Shown in pieces: positions 59,004-64,000 of a stretch of DNA of 64,000 nt (positions are counted from its first letter, which is position 1; every line of letters starts with the position of its first letter). Both the position numbers and the translations under genes were made by a program. Origin of the DNA: Corythucha ciliata (lineage: Eukaryota; Arthropoda; Insecta; Hemiptera; Tingidae); assembly GCA_038030265.1 (NCBI GenBank), contig CM075937.1:24284198-24348197 (forward strand), written 5' to 3'. The notes below the pieces were generated by a model. That model was not told the origin of the DNA, searched no databases, and saw only the letters and a program-made list of their open reading frames with translations.

Positions 59004-60791
59004 CAGGCGCGGATCCAGAGTCGGCTTAATGAGGAGGGGGCCATATTATGAGTCCATCCGGCCCCCCGCCCCTACCAATACCACACGTCACACATTTGCT
59101 ACACAGACAAGCTCTCAATCTCTGATAATTGAAAAATCTGAAAATTAAGGAAACCCAAAGGCCGGAAAAGTGAAAAAACAAAAAAACAAAAACAACAACA
59201 TTCAACAATTACCTACGTTACGAGAACTATTAGTTTGGCAAAAATATGCCTCCCGCCGAATGAAGTGAACTCAGTGCAGTGGTGGAGGGGAAGCTCTTAT
59301 GTCCCACGGCTTGCACTGCGATTTTAACCCTCAAAATTGGGTTTTATAGTGTGCGATATCCGGGAAATTACTTTTTATTGAGCGAAACCAGCTAAAAACG
59401 GTTCTTAGTGCGCAAAATCGGAGCAATCAGTCACTGAAATAGGCCACCCAACGAAATTGGTTTACTGGCATACAAATTTCCCGAAATTAGCTGTTCATAA
59501 AATTGACAGTCTCCTCATGAAATTGATAATTTCCTCATAAAATTGAAAATTTCCTAATAAAATATACAATTTCTTCATAAAATATGCAATTTCCTCATAA
59601 AATTGACAATTTTCTAATAAAATTGGCAATATCCTCATAAAATTGACAATTTCCTAATAAAATATAAAATTTCCTCATAAAATTGACAATGTCCTCATAA
59701 AAGTGACAATTTCCCCATAATTGATAATTTTCTCAGAAATTTGACCATTTCCTTATAAAATTTACAATTTTCGTATAAAACATACAATTTCCTTTTAAAA
59801 TTCACGATTTAATTATAAAATTGACAATTTCCTCATAAAATTGACAATTTCCTCATAAAATTGACAATTTCCCTATAAAATTGGCAATTTCCTCATTAAT
59901 AAATTGACAATTCACTCTTAAAATTGATCATTAACGCTATTGACCATCGAGTCATTGGGCAAAATTAATAAGTTCCAAGGATCAAAATTAGATTATTGTA
60001 GATGAATTACAATTTCAACGTGAAACCAACAATTTCTGCTTCAAATTGACAAATTTTTAATTAAATTGACAATACCCTTATAAAAATAATATGAAATAAT
60101 ATGCTAATATGCTAATAAATATGAAAATTTCCTTGTGAAACTGTCAATTTCGCCCTAAAATTAACGATTCCTAGGCCCGTATTCATAGACATTTCTTAAA
60201 CTGAAATTTCCCTAAGTCGGCGTCGAAACAGATGATTTTTGTCCAACAAAAGCTGATTTGATTTTTACTTAGGAGAATTTTCACTCATACAAGTGGCGCC
60301 TTAAGAAAGTTAACGATTTCCTCTTGAAAGTAACAATTTATAATTTGAACTAACAATTTCCTTACAAAATTGAAAATTCATTGAAAAAGTGCAATTTTCT
60401 CATTATATTGACAATTCCTCATACAATATATTATTTTGTTCTTAAAATTGACTATTTCCTTTTCAAACTGACGATGTACTCATCAAATTGACACCTTTTA
60501 GACTGAAAATTTCGTCATAAAATCAACCATTATGCTCATAAGCTTAAGATGTCTTATAAAAGGACTCGATTTTTTTCACGAACACCACACTTCCATTCCC
60601 GTAGGGAACATGGAAGTAATAGAAAGTTTTCTCATAAAAAAGACAATTTCTTTATGAAATTGACAAATTTTTCGTGAAACCGACGAGTTTTTTTCATAAA
60701 ATGGACAATAATGTCACCGTAACATTGCTCTTGGCGAAGCATTTCGCTTTTTTGTTGCCCTTATTGTCGCAGCATTTCACGTAAATGCTGT
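59004..60791. repeat. Array region with 20-bp units, possibly inside a TIR element
   Basis: CAGGCGCGGATCCAG at 59004 looks like a hAT-type tip. From about 59490 to 60740 units of AAAATTGACAATTTCCTCAT (20 bp) repeat more than 20 times, very regularly at 59505-59930 and loosely elsewhere. A MITE-like stretch interrupts at 60174-60302. I found no matching right end. Confidence 0.6.
60174..60302. mobile_element. Possible GGCCCGTATTCA-type MITE
   Basis: GGCCCGTATTCATAGACA at the left resembles the tip at 17932 and 23535; the right end (TGAGTGAAAATTC-like in reverse, ending GGCGCC) is weak. Interrupts the 20-bp array. Confidence 0.35.
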
Positions 60792-63155
60792 CAGTGGCGG
60801 CGGAAGTGGGGTTCAGGGTCAGCGAATGCTCCCCCAATGGTCATGTTGGGGGAGCAGCGCTCCCCCAATCCGATGTTTGAGGAATGGAGAAAAAAATGGC
60901 TTAGTGTTGAATTTGCCTACTGCTACTCCTAATAATAATCTTTAACTTTGGGCTTTGATAGTGCCAAACCAACGGAATTGCTTGTTTTTATATGCCAACC
61001 GCCAAGCGAGCCAAACGTGGAATTGGTTCTCAAATTTGCCAAAACAGCAAAAGTGGATTCCATTAGTGCTGAATCCGCGAAACTGCTTCAACGAAATGAG
61101 CGTTTCACGTTGAAATTAGGTTTAGCAGATTTTCTGGACTTAAAGCAGCCCGAAAAGGTCCGAGTACGTCCAGCTTTTTCCTTGGACTTCAGACCCAACG
61201 CAGTAAAGTACCGTAGTACCGTGGGGAGGGGGGTCCGCCCCAGACCCTCTATCAGACAAAAATCGGTAATATTCGTGGCTATATCTGCTAAAAAGCGCTG
61301 ATTCATGTTCTCACGATGCAACTTACAGACTAAAATTAAGAAAAAAATCGCTGATTCGCGGTGCATGGGGCCATTCTACGAATAGATTGTGGAAATCAAC
61401 GCAAAAGTGTTGTATTTGGGCAAACCACAAGGTTAAAGTTGAGAAAACACGCTATAATATTGACAAATGAAAGACGCTTTCAGGTTAAATTGGACAAAAA
61501 TGGCAAATTCACAACTGACATGGCGTAAAATCACCCATTCGCGTATGAAAAAGGGAATAGGATGCTGAATATGGCCGCAAAATTAGCGACAAAACGTCAT
61601 TTCACAGCTGAAATCGGGAAAAATCGCTAATTTGCAATTTGCAGACATAAAGTTGTGAAAAAACGTTAATTCGCGTTTACAAAATGAAGAAAATCACTAA
61701 TTCGCGGCACAGATTGAAAAAATCGCTAATTAGCGCAGCCAAAATTAAGAAAAACGTTAATTTTCAGTTCAAATTTGGGGAAAAGGCTAATTCTCAGTTA
61801 AAAATAGAAAAAAATTGCTAATTTGCAGCTTAAATTGAGTCAAACGCCAATTCTTAGCAAAAATTGACAAAACTCGGTAAGTAAATGCACGGGTTGGAAA
61901 CCACCCCACGCTGCTATCATTTAGAAAAAGCGAAAAATCGCTGATAAAATTGAGAAACATTACTAATTCTCGAATTAAGTGTCGTGGAATTTATAATTTA
62001 AATGAAAATGATGATTTTTTGACAGAAATTGATGGACAGATGTACATTTTTTTGGTTTGAAAAAGGTTTGAACAAAAAAATTTACATTTGTAATTTAAAT
62101 TCGCACCTTCTGAAGGCATTTTTGTGGCTAGAATTCAGAAAAATGTCAAATTCATACATGGCAACAGTATAATGTTAAAAAATACGCTAATTCACGGCTA
62201 GAACTAAAAAGAAGCTATAATCTATACCTATAAAAGTTTTACAAAATTGCTAATGCGGTGGTAAAATGTGAAAAACCGCTAATTTGCGTGTAATATTCAG
62301 AAAATAAAATAATCAGCAGGTCAAAATTAAGAGAAAGGTTTATTTTAAGACTAGAAATTGAGAAAATTGCTAATTCGCTGCTAAAAATGGAAAAAATCGC
62401 CAATTTACAGCTAAAATTGCGCCAAATTCGCTAATTCACAGGTCTGAAACGCTACGACGCGTCGCCGCTACAATTTAAAAAAAGCTTTAATTCGCGGTTT
62501 AAATTGAGAAAAATTCTAATTTGCGCCAAAAACTGAATGTACGCCAATTGGCGGATTCTGAATTCAACTTTTCAGGCTGAAATTGAAAAAAAGCGCCAAT
62601 TTATGGCAGTAGGAGAAGAAATCACTAATTCGCGAGTAAACTGAGAAAAATCACTCATGCACTCATCCTAATTCGAGAAAAGTCCCCCTATTTTGCGGTA
62701 AATATTGAGGAAATCACTTAAGAAAAACGTTAATTTCCAGCTAAAACTCAATTCCCTGGTAAAAATTTTTAAAAAATCGGTAATATGCTGCTAAAATTGA
62801 GGAAAACGCGTTCACGGGATAAAAACGATACTTTGCTGCTAAAGTTGAGAAAATGCGCAAATTCATGGTATGGGAGGGGGTGGGGCAAAACCACTAATCA
62901 GCGGCTGAAATTGAGAAGTACGATACACTCGGCCAAAATTGAGAAAAGCGCTAATTTGTGGGTAGTCTAAAAATCGCCCTTAACTGAGAGATTGAGGCTA
63001 TGATGAGGCCAGCAAGATGTCCAGATTCAAGAGTGTGCCGGCTGGGTGGAATGATGACTAAAATGTGAAATTACCCCCCTCTCCTCACCCGTACAAGAAT
63101 TCAATCTGCCCCCCCCCCCCCAGGACAAATTCCTACCTACGCTACTACCCGCGCC
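60792..63155. repeat. Array region with about 30-bp units between TIR-like ends
   Basis: CAGTGGCGGCGGAAGTGGGG (60792) and CCTACCTACGCTACTA (to about 63155) resemble diverged ends of the GCGTAGCCAG family, with C/G-rich subterminal runs on both sides. From 61380 to 62995 units near AAAATTGAGAAAAATCGCTA plus ATTCGCAGCT repeat about 45-50 times with heavy drift. No target duplication seen. The 117-codon frame at 60948-61301 is of unknown meaning. Confidence 0.5.
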
Positions 63156-63439
63156 CCCTGGGCTTGACGCCCCTCTCATAGCATCGTCAGATTGAATGGA
63201 TTAGAAACTAATTTATACTGTTTTGGGAATCGACAAAAATCGCGCCCTTCTTGGCCATCTTATCACGCAGAGGCGTTGAGTTTGTGTTTGGTTACAGGGG
63301 GGGGGGGTAGGCAAATTTCATCAGGCCTGGATAAGAAGGGGGTGGCTGACAAAGAAGTCAAAGAACACGTTGCAGAGCAAACTTTAACATTTTCTCCAAA
63401 AGTAGACTTTACCCCTTTACTATTAATTTAATTTCTCCC

Positions 63440-63880
63440 TCTAAATTGTCTGACTGTCCATGAATAAAACTGGAAATTCGGCCCCCATAACTTGATTGCT
63501 CTTGCTAAAAACCGTGTATTTCAGCCCAGAAACGGCAATGTTGGATCTATTTCTTACACTTTAAAATTAGTACTTGGGAAGGGCACTGGCACTAGACTCT
63601 TTGTAATAGCGTAAATGGTCAAATCTGGCAAACTTAGCCCCCGAAACTAATTATTTGGCTTCAAAAGTTGGCATTTCATGTCCAGAAACACCTTTGAGCT
63701 TGCCGATTTACTGTTACAAAATCCTTTATTTGGTTAAAAACTGTTAATTTTGCCGCTTAAACTTGCCACTCGGATCTAAAACCGTTCAATTATGCCCAAA
63801 AATTTGTCAATTCAGCCTAAAAAAAAGAATCTTACTTTTAATTCGAAAACGAGCAGGAATTCAGCCTAAAAATGACTATA
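63440..63880. repeat. Degenerate array near the window edge
   Basis: Loose units of about 25-30 bp such as AAAACTGTTAATTTTGCC and AAAATTTGTCAATTCAGCC. Continues the style of the preceding arrays; the window ends shortly after. Confidence 0.45.
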
Positions 63881-64000
63881 CCGCGGAACAACCTCTGATG
63901 GATAAATTTATCGAGAATGCAGTGAAAATACGGTTGGGAAATACTTTTGTCCGTACAATACACCAGTTGGGTGCGCGAAGGCCTGCGTCGCCCCCCCCCC

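Overview
This is a piece of an animal nuclear genome, most likely an arthropod and probably pancrustacean. I cannot name the species. The evidence is four intron-containing host genes with GT-AG introns (some only 62-76 bp). Their products match arthropod proteins best, most clearly an l(2)efl-type small heat-shock protein and ribosomal protein L3. There is no operon structure. Fewer than 5% of bases are coding; the rest is dominated by inverted-repeat transposons and degenerate tandem arrays.

Host genes. Ribosomal protein S11 (minus, 1001-1531, two coding exons). An Arkadia/RNF111-type RING E3 ligase (plus, 19481-23260, eight coding exons plus a possible alternative first exon). A small heat-shock protein (minus, 36116-36886) whose start codon is split by an intron and which has a TATA box and a heat-shock-element-like site upstream. 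Ribosomal protein L3 (minus, 49572-55647, seven coding exons, first exon carrying only the ATG). RpL3 introns hold at least two good box C/D snoRNA candidates, one with a 14-nt guide against 18S rRNA, a third weaker one, and two related ACA-ended structured RNAs. A possible 5' exon of an unidentified plus-strand gene lies head-to-head with RpS11 near 2.1-2.4 kb.

Mobile DNA. 7-16 kb and 37-41 kb: long foldback elements whose tips begin CAGGGTG, mostly flanked by TA; three families lie end to end at 11.86-15.59 kb. 9.4-10.65 kb: a decayed non-LTR reverse transcriptase. 24-29 kb: two more foldbacks, one holding a head-to-head tRNA-derived SINE cluster. 33.4-35.8 kb: a TIR element with a perfect 8-bp target duplication (hAT-like) filled with a degenerate ~21-bp array. 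41.7-48.5 kb: a second, older copy of that element into which a Gypsy-type LTR retrotransposon (43633-47903, 5-bp duplication GGCGT) inserted; a MITE later entered its gag. 56-58 kb: another foldback. 59-64 kb: further degenerate arrays with 20-bp and about 30-bp units.

The most interesting non-gene signal is the set of degenerate arrays. Sequence and unit length differ between them, but A/T tracts recur roughly every 10 bp, and at least one array is packaged inside a transposable element. The most interesting gene-linked signal is the nest of small RNAs in RpL3.
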